Shown: positions 36,649-44,518 of the stretch, piece by piece | How the letters are laid out: every line of letters starts with the position of its first letter | Numbering within the stretch: the first letter of the stretch is position 1 | NCBI GenBank assembly: GCA_938082505.1 | Contig: CALLLH010000005.1 | Location: forward strand, 124,001 to 188,000 | Direction of reading: 5' to 3' | Source of the DNA: an uncultured Flavobacteriales bacterium | Lineage (GTDB): Bacteria > Bacteroidota > Bacteroidia > Flavobacteriales_D > Sanyastnellaceae | Length of the DNA: 64,000 nt | Notes under the pieces: model-generated | What the model saw: the letters and a program-made list of their open reading frames with translations, nothing else | What the model was told of the DNA's origin: nothing | Databases searched by the model: none | Made by a program: the position numbers and the translations under genes

Positions 36649-37941
36649 TCAGGAATTCATGGCGTCCTCGATGGCCTCCGCATCGACGGGGATGTCGCCC
36701 ATGAGGTCATCGAATCCATCTTCGCGGACGACGATGTCGTTCTCGAGTCGGATGCCGAGCCCTTCCTCTCGAATGTAGATGCCGGGCTCCACCGTGAAGA
36801 TGTGTCCCGCCTGGATGGGCTCATGCCAAAGCCCGACGTCATGGACGTCCAGTCCGATGAAATGGGAAGTGCCGTGCATGAAGTACCGCTTGTACGCGGG
36901 CCAGGCCGGATTCTGTTTGGCCACGTCATGCTTGTCGATGAGACCGAGGCCCAGCAGCTGTGCGGTCATGAGATCGCCCACCTCCTTGTGGTAGGCGTGG
37001 AGGCTGACCCCCGGGCGGAGCAGCTTCATGGCGTCACGCATCACGCTGAGCACGGCATCGTACACCTTGCGCTGGCGGTCGGTGAACCGGCCCGAAACCG
37101 GCAGGCACCGCGTCATGTCGCTCGCGTAGTTCCCGTATTCGGCGCCCACATCCATCAGGAGCACGTCACCGTCGCGGCAGACGGCACTGTTCTCGATGTA
37201 GTGCAGAACGCAGGCGTTTGCACCGGAAGCCACGATTGGGGTGTAGGCGAATCCCCTTGAGCCCTTGCGCACGAACTCGTGCAGGTATTCTGCCTCCACC
37301 TCGTATTCGGTGACGCCGGGCTTGACGAAGCCCATCACGCGGTTGAAGCCGTCGCGGGTGATGCCACATGCATGGCGCATCCGCTCGATTTCCTCCTCAG
37401 ATTTCACGCTTCTCAGGAGGTGCAGGATGGGGGCACTGCGCTCGATGCGCATGTGGGGATACGTCTCCTTGAACCAGTTGTTGAATCGGGTTTCGCGGGT
37501 CTCCACGACCACCTTGGCCCGGGTGTGTTCGTTCTGGTGCAGGTAACAGCAGGAGCTCTCGGTGACCAGGCGCTGTATCGTGCGCTCGAGCATGGAGAGC
37601 CATTGGATTTGCTGGATGCCGGTCTGCTCCGTGGCCTGCTCCTTGGTCAATTTGGCCCCCTCCCAGATGGCGATTTCCTCACTCGTCTCGGTGACGAACA
37701 AAATTTCGCGGTCCATGGGATTGTGGGCGTCGGGAAAGACGAGCAGAACGGTTTCTTCCTGATCGACCCCCGTCATGTGCAGCATGTTCGAGTCCTGGCG
37801 GAAGGGCAGGGTGCCGTCGGCACTGGTCGGGTAGGTGTCGTTGGAGCTGAACAAGGCCATGGCGCCCGGACTGAGGGCGCCTGCAAAAGCCTTGCGGTTG
37901 CGGATGTAGTTCTCGGCGGAGAGGGGAGCGTATCGCAGCAT
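36649..37941 (-). CDS. pepP: Xaa-Pro aminopeptidase (aminopeptidase P, M24)
   Basis: 430 residues. The N-terminal creatinase-like domain covers about residues 1-170. The pita-bread M24 domain has metal ligands Asp (LLMDVGAEY and ASDMTR), His (MHGTSHFIGLDVHD), Glu (VEPGIYI) and Glu (RLENDIVV). It cleaves N-terminal residues preceding proline using two Mn ions. TAACTTCG ends 6 nt upstream of its ATG, with a TTG 18 nt further upstream. Confidence 0.95.
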   Translation of the reverse strand: MLRYAPLSAENYIRNRKAFAGALSPGAMALFSSNDTYPTSADGTLPFRQDSNMLHMTGVDQEETVLLVFPDAHNPMDREILFVTETSEEIAIWEGAKLTKEQATEQTGIQQIQWLSMLERTIQRLVTESSCCYLHQNEHTRAKVVVETRETRFNNWFKETYPHMRIERSAPILHLLRSVKSEEEIERMRHACGITRDGFNRVMGFVKPGVTEYEVEAEYLHEFVRKGSRGFAYTPIVASGANACVLHYIENSAVCRDGDVLLMDVGAEYGNYASDMTRCLPVSGRFTDRQRKVYDAVLSVMRDAMKLLRPGVSLHAYHKEVGDLMTAQLLGLGLIDKHDVAKQNPAWPAYKRYFMHGTSHFIGLDVHDVGLWHEPIQAGHIFTVEPGIYIREEGLGIRLENDIVVREDGFDDLMGDIPVDAEAIEDAMNS

Positions 37942-37947
37942 GGGCCC

Positions 37948-37976
37948 CGAAGTTACGGAGGCTCAAGGCCGTTCAA
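37948..37976 (-). promoter_or_regulatory. Candidate promoter before pepP (TTG, 18 nt, TAACTTCG)
   Basis: On the minus strand a TTG is followed after 18 nt by TAACTTCG, which ends 6 nt before the ATG at 37941. The predicted transcript start falls at or next to the start codon. Confidence 0.4.
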
Positions 37977-38865
37977 GCCTCAGCAGGGAACCGGTGGGCA
38001 ACACTTGGCCGGTTCCGCTTTCGAGGCAGAGCTCGCCCGCGTGGATGCGGGCTTCAGGCAGGACGGCGCGCCAGAGGTTTTCCAACGAGGAGGGGCTCAT
38101 TCCCGAATAGGTGTTCATGACCAGCGCGCCTCCGGGAGCGGTGAGCAAGGCGGCGGCACGTATCAGTCTTCCCACCTGGTCTTCCAGCTTCCATTTCTCT
38201 CCCTTGGGACCCAAACCCCAGGCGGGAGGGTCCATGACAATGAGGTCGTAGGTATTGGCGCGGCGGCCTTCCCTCTCCACGAATTTCAAGGCGTCCTCCA
38301 CACACCATCGGATACCGTCCAGCCCGCTGAGTTCCTGGTTCATTCTCGTCCAGGTCACCACTTGTTTGATGGCATCGACATGGGTCACCTCGGCGCCGGC
38401 TGCGCGCCCCGCGAGCGAAGCGCCACCGGTGTAGGCAAACAGGTTGAGCATGCGCTTGCCCGGCTTCATGCGCTCGGCAATCCAGGCCCAATTGGCGGCT
38501 TGTTCCGGAAATATCCCGACGTGCTTGAACTTGGTGAACTCCAGAGAGAAGTGCAGTTCGTGGTCGGGTCGCAGGGGGTATTGAATGATCCAGTTGTCCG
38601 GCACACTTTGGTGAGGCACCCAGTTTCCCTTGGTGCGGCCGGTCGGCACGAACTCGGCCGCGGCCAGGCGGCGCCAATCCGACTCTGCCAAACCCTTGTC
38701 CCAAATGGCGTGGGGCTCCGGTCGGATCAGGACGATTTCTCCAAATCTTTCGAGACGGGCCCCATTGCCACTGTCGAGCAACTCGTGGTCGCGCCAGTGG
38801 GGAGGGAACCAACGGTGCAGGGACCGGGTGTCCTGATCGGCTCGGGGTGCTGTTGAGGGAGACAT
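37963..38865 (-). CDS. Class I SAM-dependent methyltransferase (RlmI-like)
   Basis: 300 residues. The C-terminal Rossmann methyltransferase has motif I MLNLFAYTGGASLAGRAAG, the acidic VDAIKQ loop and catalytic-type MDPPAWGLGPKGEKWKLED, which matches the RlmI/RlmK-related rRNA cytosine-C5 methyltransferase group. A conserved PUA domain is absent; the N-terminal 100 residues form a beta-rich region instead. The target is likely rRNA or another RNA, but is not certain. The gene is divergent from rnr. Confidence 0.85.
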   Translation of the reverse strand: MSPSTAPRADQDTRSLHRWFPPHWRDHELLDSGNGARLERFGEIVLIRPEPHAIWDKGLAESDWRRLAAAEFVPTGRTKGNWVPHQSVPDNWIIQYPLRPDHELHFSLEFTKFKHVGIFPEQAANWAWIAERMKPGKRMLNLFAYTGGASLAGRAAGAEVTHVDAIKQVVTWTRMNQELSGLDGIRWCVEDALKFVEREGRRANTYDLIVMDPPAWGLGPKGEKWKLEDQVGRLIRAAALLTAPGGALVMNTYSGMSPSSLENLWRAVLPEARIHAGELCLESGTGQVLPTGSLLRLERP

Positions 38866-38963
38866 GCGGGGGGGAAGTTCGCAACGGGAGCGTCACAACG
38901 TTTCAAATGGGCCGTCGAATCCCGTTGGACAGGACCGACATTGCAGAAAATCGAGTTCTGGAG

Positions 38964-41240
38964 ATGGCGGAATCGCGGAAAGCAGGAGGAAGACAAGGAG
39001 GCAAATCCAAGAAGGGAAAGCCCGGGGGCAATGGTCGCAGGCAGCGGCCGCCCCATTCCGATTTCGCCGCAACCACCGGAAGCGGGCAACGCCTGAGCGG
39101 CGCCAGCCGATACAAGTCCGAGCTGATGGAAGTGTTCCGCAAGTTGCCGGGCCGCCCGATGAACGCCCGACAGGTGGCCAGCACCATGGGCATCGCGGAC
39201 CGCGACATCCAGGAAATACTGCACGTCCTGATGCGCGAGGAGGCAGGAAAGGGGGTGCTCAAGGAAGTCGGGAAGGGCCGGTTCATCCTGCCCGAGTCTC
39301 GGGATCAGCGCAAACAACAGGGAAGTGCCCAAGGCAAACCGGGTTCCCAGGCGACGTTGACCGGAACCATCCAGATCTCTGTCTATGGCAAGGGTTATGT
39401 CAGCATTCCCGGACAGACGGAGGACATCGCCATTCCCAAGGGCCAGACGGGAACGGCCTTCTGGGGGGACACTGTGGAGGTCGGATGGATGAAGCGGGGC
39501 CGTCGGGAAGTGCCGTACGTCTCGGAGGTGGTCAAGCGGGCGAGGGAACTCTATGTGGTGATGATCGACCCCGTGAAGGACTACGCATTCGGCATTCCCA
39601 CGGACAAGCGGCTGCACAAGGACTTCCTCATTCCGGCCCGCTACCTGCACGATGCGCCGCGGGATGTCAAAGTCGCCGTGCGGCTGGTGGATTGGGCCTC
39701 GTCGGATGACCCGCCCATCGCAGAAGTGGTGGAGGTCCTCGGCGCTCCCGGATTGCACGAGGCGGAAATGCACGCCATCCTGCTGGAGTATGGCTTGCCT
39801 TACCATTTTCCAGAGGACGTCGAGGCCGAGGCCGAGGCCATTCCGACGGAACTGGACCCTGCGGAGATCAAAAAGCGGCGCGATTTCCGAGGCGTGACCA
39901 CGTTCACCATCGACCCCGAGGACGCCAAGGACTTCGATGATGCCCTGAGCATCAAGGACCTCAAGAACGGCAACGTCGAGGTGGGGGTGCACATCGCCGA
40001 TGTGACGCACTACGTTCGTCCGGGCGGCCGGATCGAGGAGGAGGCGGTGGAGCGGGCAACCAGCGTCTATCTCGTGGACAGGACCATCCCCATGTTGCCG
40101 GAGGTGCTCTCCAACAACCTGTGCTCGCTGAGGCCCAATGAGGACCGATATGCCTTCAGCGCAGTCTTCGAACTGGACAAGGAGGGCGCCGTGGTCAAGG
40201 AGTGGTTCGGACGCACGGTCATCCATTCGGACCGCAGGTTCACTTATGCCGAAGCGCAGGAACGCCTGGAAACGGGCAAGGGGGACCTCGCAGAGGAGGT
40301 GCGGAGGCTGAACCGGTTGGCCGGCAAGATGCGCGCGAGGCGCTTCAAGGCGGGCGGCATCGATTTCGACACGGAAGAAGTGCGCTTTCGCTTGGCGCCT
40401 GACGGCAAGCCCATCGAGGTGCTCATCAAGCGCATGTCGGACGCCAACAGGCTCATCGAGGATTTCATGCTGCTGGCCAATGTCAGGGTGGCACGTTGGA
40501 TCTCGGGCTGCAAGGGACAGCGTCCTCCCGGTGCGGTATATCGGGTTCACGATTCACCCGATCCCACCAAGCTCAAGTCCTTGAGGATGTTCGTGGCGCA
40601 GTTCGGATACAAGATGCCCGAAACCGAACCGGGACAGGCCCACCGGGCCATCAGCCAGTTGTTGAAGATGGCGGAAGGCAAACCCGAGGAGCCCATCATC
40701 AAGCAGATGGCCATCCGTTCGATGGCCAAGGCGGAATACAGCACCGACAACATCGGCCATTACGGCCTCGCCTTCGAGCACTACACCCACTTCACTTCAC
40801 CCATTCGGCGGTATCCGGACATGTTGGTGCACCGCAGTTTGCAGCATTACCTGGACGGGGGTGCGCCGCTGGACACCTCCAATCTGGATGGCCCCTGTGC
40901 CCACAGCAGCGAGCGCGAGAAGCGGGCGGCCGAGGCCGAGCGCGCCAGCATCAAGTACAAGCAGGTGGAGTTCATGGGCACCCACATCGGTGCGGAATTC
41001 ACGGGCGTGGTGAACGGAATCTCCTCGAAGGCGGTCTACATCGAACTCAAAGACAACAAGTGCGAGGGCTATGTCGACATCAAGGGCATTTCTACGGACC
41101 GGTTCTCATTGGACCCCGAGCGCCAATGCCTTGTCGGAATGCACACCGGACAGTTGATCGGGATGGGCAAGGAAGTCCGGGTCCAGGTGGTCCGGGCAGA
41201 CCTGCAGCGCAGGGAACTGGAATTCGACTGGCTCGGCTGA
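38964..41240 (+). CDS. rnr: Ribonuclease R
   Basis: 758 residues from ATG 38964; ATG 38907 would add 19 residues. A basic Lys/Arg/Gly-rich N-terminal tail is followed by a winged-helix region, cold-shock domains and the RNB catalytic domain. The catalytic Asp cluster is TIDPEDAKDFDDALS near residue 312. A C-terminal S1 domain follows (about residues 675-750). RNase R is a processive 3'-5' exoribonuclease that degrades structured RNA and helps in rRNA and tRNA quality control. tRNA-Met follows about 50 nt downstream. Confidence 0.95.
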   Translation: MAESRKAGGRQGGKSKKGKPGGNGRRQRPPHSDFAATTGSGQRLSGASRYKSELMEVFRKLPGRPMNARQVASTMGIADRDIQEILHVLMREEAGKGVLKEVGKGRFILPESRDQRKQQGSAQGKPGSQATLTGTIQISVYGKGYVSIPGQTEDIAIPKGQTGTAFWGDTVEVGWMKRGRREVPYVSEVVKRARELYVVMIDPVKDYAFGIPTDKRLHKDFLIPARYLHDAPRDVKVAVRLVDWASSDDPPIAEVVEVLGAPGLHEAEMHAILLEYGLPYHFPEDVEAEAEAIPTELDPAEIKKRRDFRGVTTFTIDPEDAKDFDDALSIKDLKNGNVEVGVHIADVTHYVRPGGRIEEEAVERATSVYLVDRTIPMLPEVLSNNLCSLRPNEDRYAFSAVFELDKEGAVVKEWFGRTVIHSDRRFTYAEAQERLETGKGDLAEEVRRLNRLAGKMRARRFKAGGIDFDTEEVRFRLAPDGKPIEVLIKRMSDANRLIEDFMLLANVRVARWISGCKGQRPPGAVYRVHDSPDPTKLKSLRMFVAQFGYKMPETEPGQAHRAISQLLKMAEGKPEEPIIKQMAIRSMAKAEYSTDNIGHYGLAFEHYTHFTSPIRRYPDMLVHRSLQHYLDGGAPLDTSNLDGPCAHSSEREKRAAEAERASIKYKQVEFMGTHIGAEFTGVVNGISSKAVYIELKDNKCEGYVDIKGISTDRFSLDPERQCLVGMHTGQLIGMGKEVRVQVVRADLQRRELEFDWLG

Positions 41241-41258
41241 GCCCGTGGTGCCAAGTTG

Positions 41259-41266
41259 TATTTTCG
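41259..41266 (+). promoter_or_regulatory. -7 element TATTTTCG upstream of tRNA-Met
   Basis: TATTTTCG followed by CC ends 22 nt before the tRNA. The same TATnTTCGCC string precedes both tRNA-Val genes in the window. Confidence 0.5.
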
Positions 41267-41288
41267 CCACGCCGCCTTGGCGGTGCAT

Positions 41289-41365
41289 GCGCTCTTAGCT
41301 CAGTTGGTTAGAGCAGGGGACTCATAATCCCTGGGTCGCGGGTTCAAGTCCTGCAGGGCGCACCA
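41289..41365 (+). tRNA. tRNA with CAT anticodon, probably tRNA-Met (elongator)
   Basis: A full cloverleaf is readable. Acceptor GCGCTCT pairs with AGGGCGC; the D-stem is GCTC/GAGC; the anticodon stem is GGGGA/TCCCT with loop CTCATAA; the T-stem is GCGGG/CCTGC; a 3' ACCA is encoded. The CAT anticodon could alternatively be a lysidine-modified tRNA-Ile2; elongator Met is preferred but not proven. Confidence 0.9.
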
Positions 41366-41375
41366 AGGCACCAGC

Positions 41376-41513
41376 TCAAATGAGTTGGGCCAACAGCAGG
41401 ATCAGGTCGGTGGTGGTGATCATGCCATCCCCATTGAGGTCGTACATGATGTTCTCCTTGGTGACCGGCTGCATGAAATGGGCCAGTAGCTGAAGCAAAT
41501 CGCTGAGGGTCAT
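41376..41513 (-). CDS. 45-residue dockerin-like mini-ORF
   Basis: ATG 41513 opens a 45-codon frame whose second half (YDLNGDGMITTTDLILLLAQ) is an excellent dockerin/EF-hand calcium loop and helix. Only one such loop is complete. The upstream half (DLLQLLAHFMQPVTKENI) looks like the end of a first dockerin helix. An in-frame TGA closes the frame 8 codons upstream. It may be the fossil C-terminus of a larger secreted protein or a genuine tiny protein; a -7/-33-like pair about 85-115 nt upstream would favour expression. Confidence 0.4.
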   Translation of the reverse strand: MTLSDLLQLLAHFMQPVTKENIMYDLNGDGMITTTDLILLLAQLI

Positions 41514-41596
41514 TTTCTCTGCTTTTGATTGAATTCAAGTGTGCATCCAGTTCGGTCCAGCGCGCTTTTGGCAAGCAACAGGATATAATTGCACAT

Positions 41597-41628
41597 TAAA
41601 TTTACGAAAACAAAGACGAAACAACAAA
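41597..41628 (-). promoter_or_regulatory. Candidate promoter for the dockerin-like mini-ORF
   Basis: On the minus strand TTTG (41628-41625), 20 nt, then TAAATTTA (41604-41597) resembles the -33/-7 Bacteroidota promoter. It lies in an AT-rich intergenic stretch (about 41520-41720) that otherwise holds no gene. Confidence 0.35.
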
Positions 41629-41706
41629 AAACCTAGACGGACGGCTGTTTTCTTTAGGCGTTTTCGAAGGCGTTCCCCGATTCGGATTCCTTCAGCTTGG
41701 GAGGAT

Positions 41707-41727
41707 GCAAGTGAGAACATCACTTGC
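41707..41727. repeat. Perfect 7-bp inverted repeat with 7-nt spacer
   Basis: GCAAGTG, 7 nt, CACTTGC. It sits directly upstream of the -7-like TATCTTCG (41730-41737) of tRNA-Val(CAC), where an operator would overlap the -33 region. Confidence 0.5.
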
Positions 41728-41729
41728 TG

Positions 41730-41737
41730 TATCTTCG
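41730..41737 (+). promoter_or_regulatory. -7 element TATCTTCG upstream of tRNA-Val(CAC)
   Basis: TATCTTCG followed by CC ends 11 nt before the tRNA 5' end; 7 of 8 matches to TAnnTTTG. Confidence 0.45.
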
Positions 41738-41748
41738 CCCCCCTTTTC

Positions 41749-41823
41749 GGGCAATTAGCTCAGTTGGTTCAGAGCGTTCGCCTCACACGCGAGAGGTCAC
41801 TGGTTCGAATCCAGTATTGCCCA
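41749..41823 (+). tRNA. tRNA-Val (CAC)
   Basis: Acceptor GGGCAAT/ATTGCCC, D-stem GCTC/GAGC, anticodon stem TTCGC/GCGAG with loop CTCACAC (anticodon CAC), T-stem ACTGG/CCAGT, discriminator A. The 3' CCA is not encoded (ACCCC follows). Confidence 0.93.
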
Positions 41824-41861
41824 CCCCGCCCAAGGGGCCTTACCCCCAACCCGAGGCCCCG

Positions 41862-41893
41862 GCCCCGCTCCCAAACGGACGCGGGGCTTTTTT
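41862..41893 (+). terminator. Rho-independent terminator after tRNA-Val(CAC)
   Basis: A 7-bp stem GCCCCGC/GCGGGGC with a 12-nt loop is followed directly by TTTTTT. It separates tRNA-Val from tRNA-Arg. Confidence 0.75.
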
Positions 41894-41930
41894 CTGCGGC
41901 TTCGCAATGGGCGATGTTTCTTTGCGGCAC

Positions 41931-42005
41931 GGCCCCGTAGTTCAACGGATAGAATAAGCGTTTCCTAAACGTTTGATCCAGGTTCGATTCCTGGCGGGGC
42001 TACCA
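41931..42005 (+). tRNA. tRNA-Arg (CCT)
   Basis: Acceptor GGCCCCG/CGGGGCT (first pair G-U), D-stem GTTC/GAAT, anticodon stem AGCGT/ACGTT with loop TTCCTAA (anticodon CCT), T-stem CCAGG/CCTGG, encoded ACCA. A TTTCTTTG element lies a few nt upstream and may be its -7 box. Confidence 0.92.
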
Positions 42006-42044
42006 CTTCAGACCTTCGTGGTCCGACATCAAAGCCGAACACCA

Positions 42045-43373
42045 GTGATTCCAACTCAAAAGGCAACATCACAGCTCGATGGTTCGTGGCGGATGCTGTT
42101 GGGTGGATCGGGAACGGTGCTGGGCATCAAGGTGCTGGGTGCCTTCGGGGGATTCCTGTTTTCCCTGCTGGTGGCAAGAAGGTTCGGGGATGCCGCCTTG
42201 GGCAGGGCAGAGTTGTTTGTCCTGATCATCACGGTAGGGGCCACGCTGCTTCGCGGGGGACGCGAGGGCGCAGTGGTCAGGCTGTTCGGAGCATGGTCCT
42301 CCGAGGGGAATCACGCACGCATCCTGAAGCGCTTCATGTCATGGTCCCGTCCGTTGGTGGGGATGGCCTTGTTTGTGGCCATTGCCGGATGGTTCCTGCC
42401 CATTGAATGGAAATTCAGGAGCCTCTCCATCGGGGGGTGGATGGGCATGGCAATGGGGGCGTGGCTGCTCATTGGTTGGGCCAATGAGTCCTTGCGGGGA
42501 ACCGGTCGTGTTGGGTCCTATGCGCTGTTGCAACCGGGCTGGTGGATGCTGCTTTCCGGAGGATTGATTGTCACGGTGGGGGCGGACCCCGCCGAGTCGC
42601 TCGGATGGGCCGCAGCGTTCCTTGCCACCGTAGGTATGGCATTCACGGTGTGGAGGTTCCGGCATGCCGCAGGGCAGGACTCTACCGTGGAACGAAGTGG
42701 GGAGAAAAGGACCGATGCCCATATGATGCGCCGCCTGGCCGGTCCGATCTGGATGGGCAGCATGCTCCACCTCGTCTTGAGTTGGGCCGATACGGCCATT
42801 TTGGCTTTCTGGTTGGACGAGGCCGGGGTGGCCCACTACCGGGCTGCGTTCAGGTTGGCGGCCTTGCTGACCTTTACCCAGTTTGCCGTCAATGCTTTGG
42901 GGGCGCCAACCTTTGGAGCCCTGTATGCCGCAGGAGAACGGGAGGCCCTGCGCCGGACCGTTCACCGCATTGGTTGGATGAACACGGCCATTGCGTTGCC
43001 GGGCCTTTTTTGTCTCGTGGCCTTGGGACCGTGGCTGCTCGGGTTGTGGGGCGAGGCGTTCACGGCTCCCATCGTGGTGCAGGCGTTGACGATCCTGGCC
43101 ATGGGCCAGTGCTTCAACGCGTTGTGCGGCCCTGTCATGTACCTGCTCAACATGACGGGAGGAGAGCGCGCAGGACTGGTCATTCTGGCCGTCTCGGCAG
43201 CGGCTCAGCTTTTCTCGGCCGTTTTCCTCGTACCGGAATTCGGCCTTGTCGGCGGAGCGGGCTCGGCGGCGGTCGGCATGTTCTTCTGGAATGGTCTTGG
43301 GGTGTGGTACATCCGCCGTCAACATGGCTTCATCATGGTATCCTTGCTCAACGGATGGTGGAGACGCGATTGA
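42045..43373 (+). CDS. Polysaccharide/lipid-linked oligosaccharide flippase (MOP superfamily)
   Basis: About 442 residues with around 12 predicted membrane helices, starting LGIKVLGAFGGFLFSLLVARRFG, which is typical of Wzx/MVF-like MOP transporters. It should flip undecaprenyl-linked glycans for envelope polysaccharide. The start is uncertain: GTG 42045 keeps the amphipathic segment normally before helix 1; ATG 42093 is the first ATG. A longer frame was rejected because it overlaps tRNA-Arg. It overlaps the sulfotransferase gene by 19 nt. Confidence 0.85.
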   Translation: MIPTQKATSQLDGSWRMLLGGSGTVLGIKVLGAFGGFLFSLLVARRFGDAALGRAELFVLIITVGATLLRGGREGAVVRLFGAWSSEGNHARILKRFMSWSRPLVGMALFVAIAGWFLPIEWKFRSLSIGGWMGMAMGAWLLIGWANESLRGTGRVGSYALLQPGWWMLLSGGLIVTVGADPAESLGWAAAFLATVGMAFTVWRFRHAAGQDSTVERSGEKRTDAHMMRRLAGPIWMGSMLHLVLSWADTAILAFWLDEAGVAHYRAAFRLAALLTFTQFAVNALGAPTFGALYAAGEREALRRTVHRIGWMNTAIALPGLFCLVALGPWLLGLWGEAFTAPIVVQALTILAMGQCFNALCGPVMYLLNMTGGERAGLVILAVSAAAQLFSAVFLVPEFGLVGGAGSAAVGMFFWNGLGVWYIRRQHGFIMVSLLNGWWRRD

Positions 43374-44296
43374 ATTTTTTCCTGATTGGCGCTCCGAAAT
43401 CGGGGACAAGCCTGATCCATGAACGGCTTTCCGGGCATCCAGAGGCATTCCTGAGCCCCTTGAAGGAGCCGAACCACTTTGCCACGGACATTGAGCCGGC
43501 CCTCTTTTCAACGCCGTTCAAGGCCAATCATCCCGACGACCTCGAAGCTTACTTCGCCCGCCGGCCCCTCGTTCCAAGGCAGGTCGGGTTCGTGCAGGAC
43601 CCTGTCCGGTATGCGGCCCTCTTCGAGCGGGCCACCCCGGCGCACAAGGTGGTTGGTGAATGCAGCACATCCTATTTGTGGAGCTCTGAAGCAGCGACGG
43701 CCATTGCCGCCCGCCACCCCGACGCGCGCATCGTGGCGGTGCTCCGGAATCCCGTGGACCGGCTGTTTTCACATTGGCTGATGGCACGCAAATACGGGTT
43801 TACCGGGGACGGGCTCCTGGAAGCGGTCGAGAAGGACGGGCGACATGAGAACCCGGGATGGGGCCGCAGTGAGCTCTTCGTTGAGGCAGGTCTCTATGCC
43901 AAGCAACTCGAGCGTTGGTACGCCGCATTCCCTGCAGGGCAGATCAAGGTGATTCTGCACGAGGAATTGTCAGACCCGGGCATGTGGAAGGAGTTGGCGG
44001 ATTGGCTGGAATTGGAGGGCCCCATACCGGCAGCGAAAAACGAAAGGGTGAATCAGGCGGGACTGCCCCGCTGGGAGGGGCTCAACCGATGGCTGACGGC
44101 CACGGGACTCAAGGGCCGTCTGTCAGGGTGGCTGCCCGATCGCGTGAAGTCCTCCCTCCGCGACAATTGGTATTCGACGCAGGGGGTTCCCGCATTGGAT
44201 TCGGCGGATCGGCGCGTCTTGTTCGGTCTCTTTGAAGAAGACGTGACCGCGTTGGAGTCCGTCATCGGCAGAGACCTCGGGCATTGGCGCCCCTGA
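43355..44296 (+). CDS. Sulfotransferase family protein
   Basis: 313 residues from ATG 43355. The PAPS 5'-phosphosulfate loop is FLIGAPKSGTSLIHERL, and the 3'-phosphate-binding motif is VAVLRNPVDRLFSHW near residue 130. It would transfer sulfate from PAPS to a carbohydrate or lipid acceptor. The overlap with the flippase gene suggests it modifies the exported glycan. A longer frame overlapping the flippase was rejected. Confidence 0.9.
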   Translation: MVETRLNFFLIGAPKSGTSLIHERLSGHPEAFLSPLKEPNHFATDIEPALFSTPFKANHPDDLEAYFARRPLVPRQVGFVQDPVRYAALFERATPAHKVVGECSTSYLWSSEAATAIAARHPDARIVAVLRNPVDRLFSHWLMARKYGFTGDGLLEAVEKDGRHENPGWGRSELFVEAGLYAKQLERWYAAFPAGQIKVILHEELSDPGMWKELADWLELEGPIPAAKNERVNQAGLPRWEGLNRWLTATGLKGRLSGWLPDRVKSSLRDNWYSTQGVPALDSADRRVLFGLFEEDVTALESVIGRDLGHWRP

Positions 44297-44336
44297 ATTT
44301 TTCGTAAACGCATACATTTCAGTGAGGTGGACGGTG

Positions 44337-44344
44337 TATCATTG
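44337..44344 (+). promoter_or_regulatory. Candidate -7 element TATCATTG upstream of the speA leader ORF
   Basis: TATCATTG matches TAnnTTTG at 7 of 8 positions and lies about 20 nt before the leader ORF ATG at 44365. Confidence 0.3.
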
Positions 44345-44364
44345 CCCCACTGAATCCCATAGGG

Positions 44365-44433
44365 ATGCCAAGTTTATTCGACAGTTGGGTGAAGCCGGCC
44401 TTGCAACGCCGGTGGAAGCAGATTCGGCTCTGA
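44365..44433 (+). CDS. 22-residue leader ORF upstream of arginine decarboxylase
   Basis: ATG preceded by AGGG, 22 codons, TGA at 44431. Its C-terminal half has three Arg and two Lys in 13 residues. The stop codon lies inside a CGGCT/AGCCG hairpin (44425-44437), and an earlier CCGGC/GCCGG hairpin (44395-44412) lies within the ORF. The rest of the 222-nt gap up to speA contains GC-rich dyads ending in a CTCTTTT tract at 44493-44500. The layout resembles a translated attenuator that could sense arginine or polyamines. It may also be a chance ORF. Confidence 0.35.
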   Translation: MPSLFDSWVKPALQRRWKQIRL

Positions 44434-44518
44434 GCCGGGGGTGACGCTGCGGAATGGCGCTTCGGTATGAAGCACGTCCGGCCGGCCCATCCCCTCTTTT
44501 CCCCAACAACCGAATCCT

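Noticed and set aside
37279-38856. 525-codon plus-strand open frame
   Set aside because: It is antisense to the aminopeptidase P and methyltransferase genes; composition is that of a shadow frame.
38727-40550. 607-codon minus-strand open frame
   Set aside because: It is antisense to RNase R, whose motifs are unmistakable.
41973-42044. N-terminal extension of the flippase frame starting at ATG 41973
   Set aside because: The ATG lies inside tRNA-Arg and the extra residues are not membrane-protein-like.
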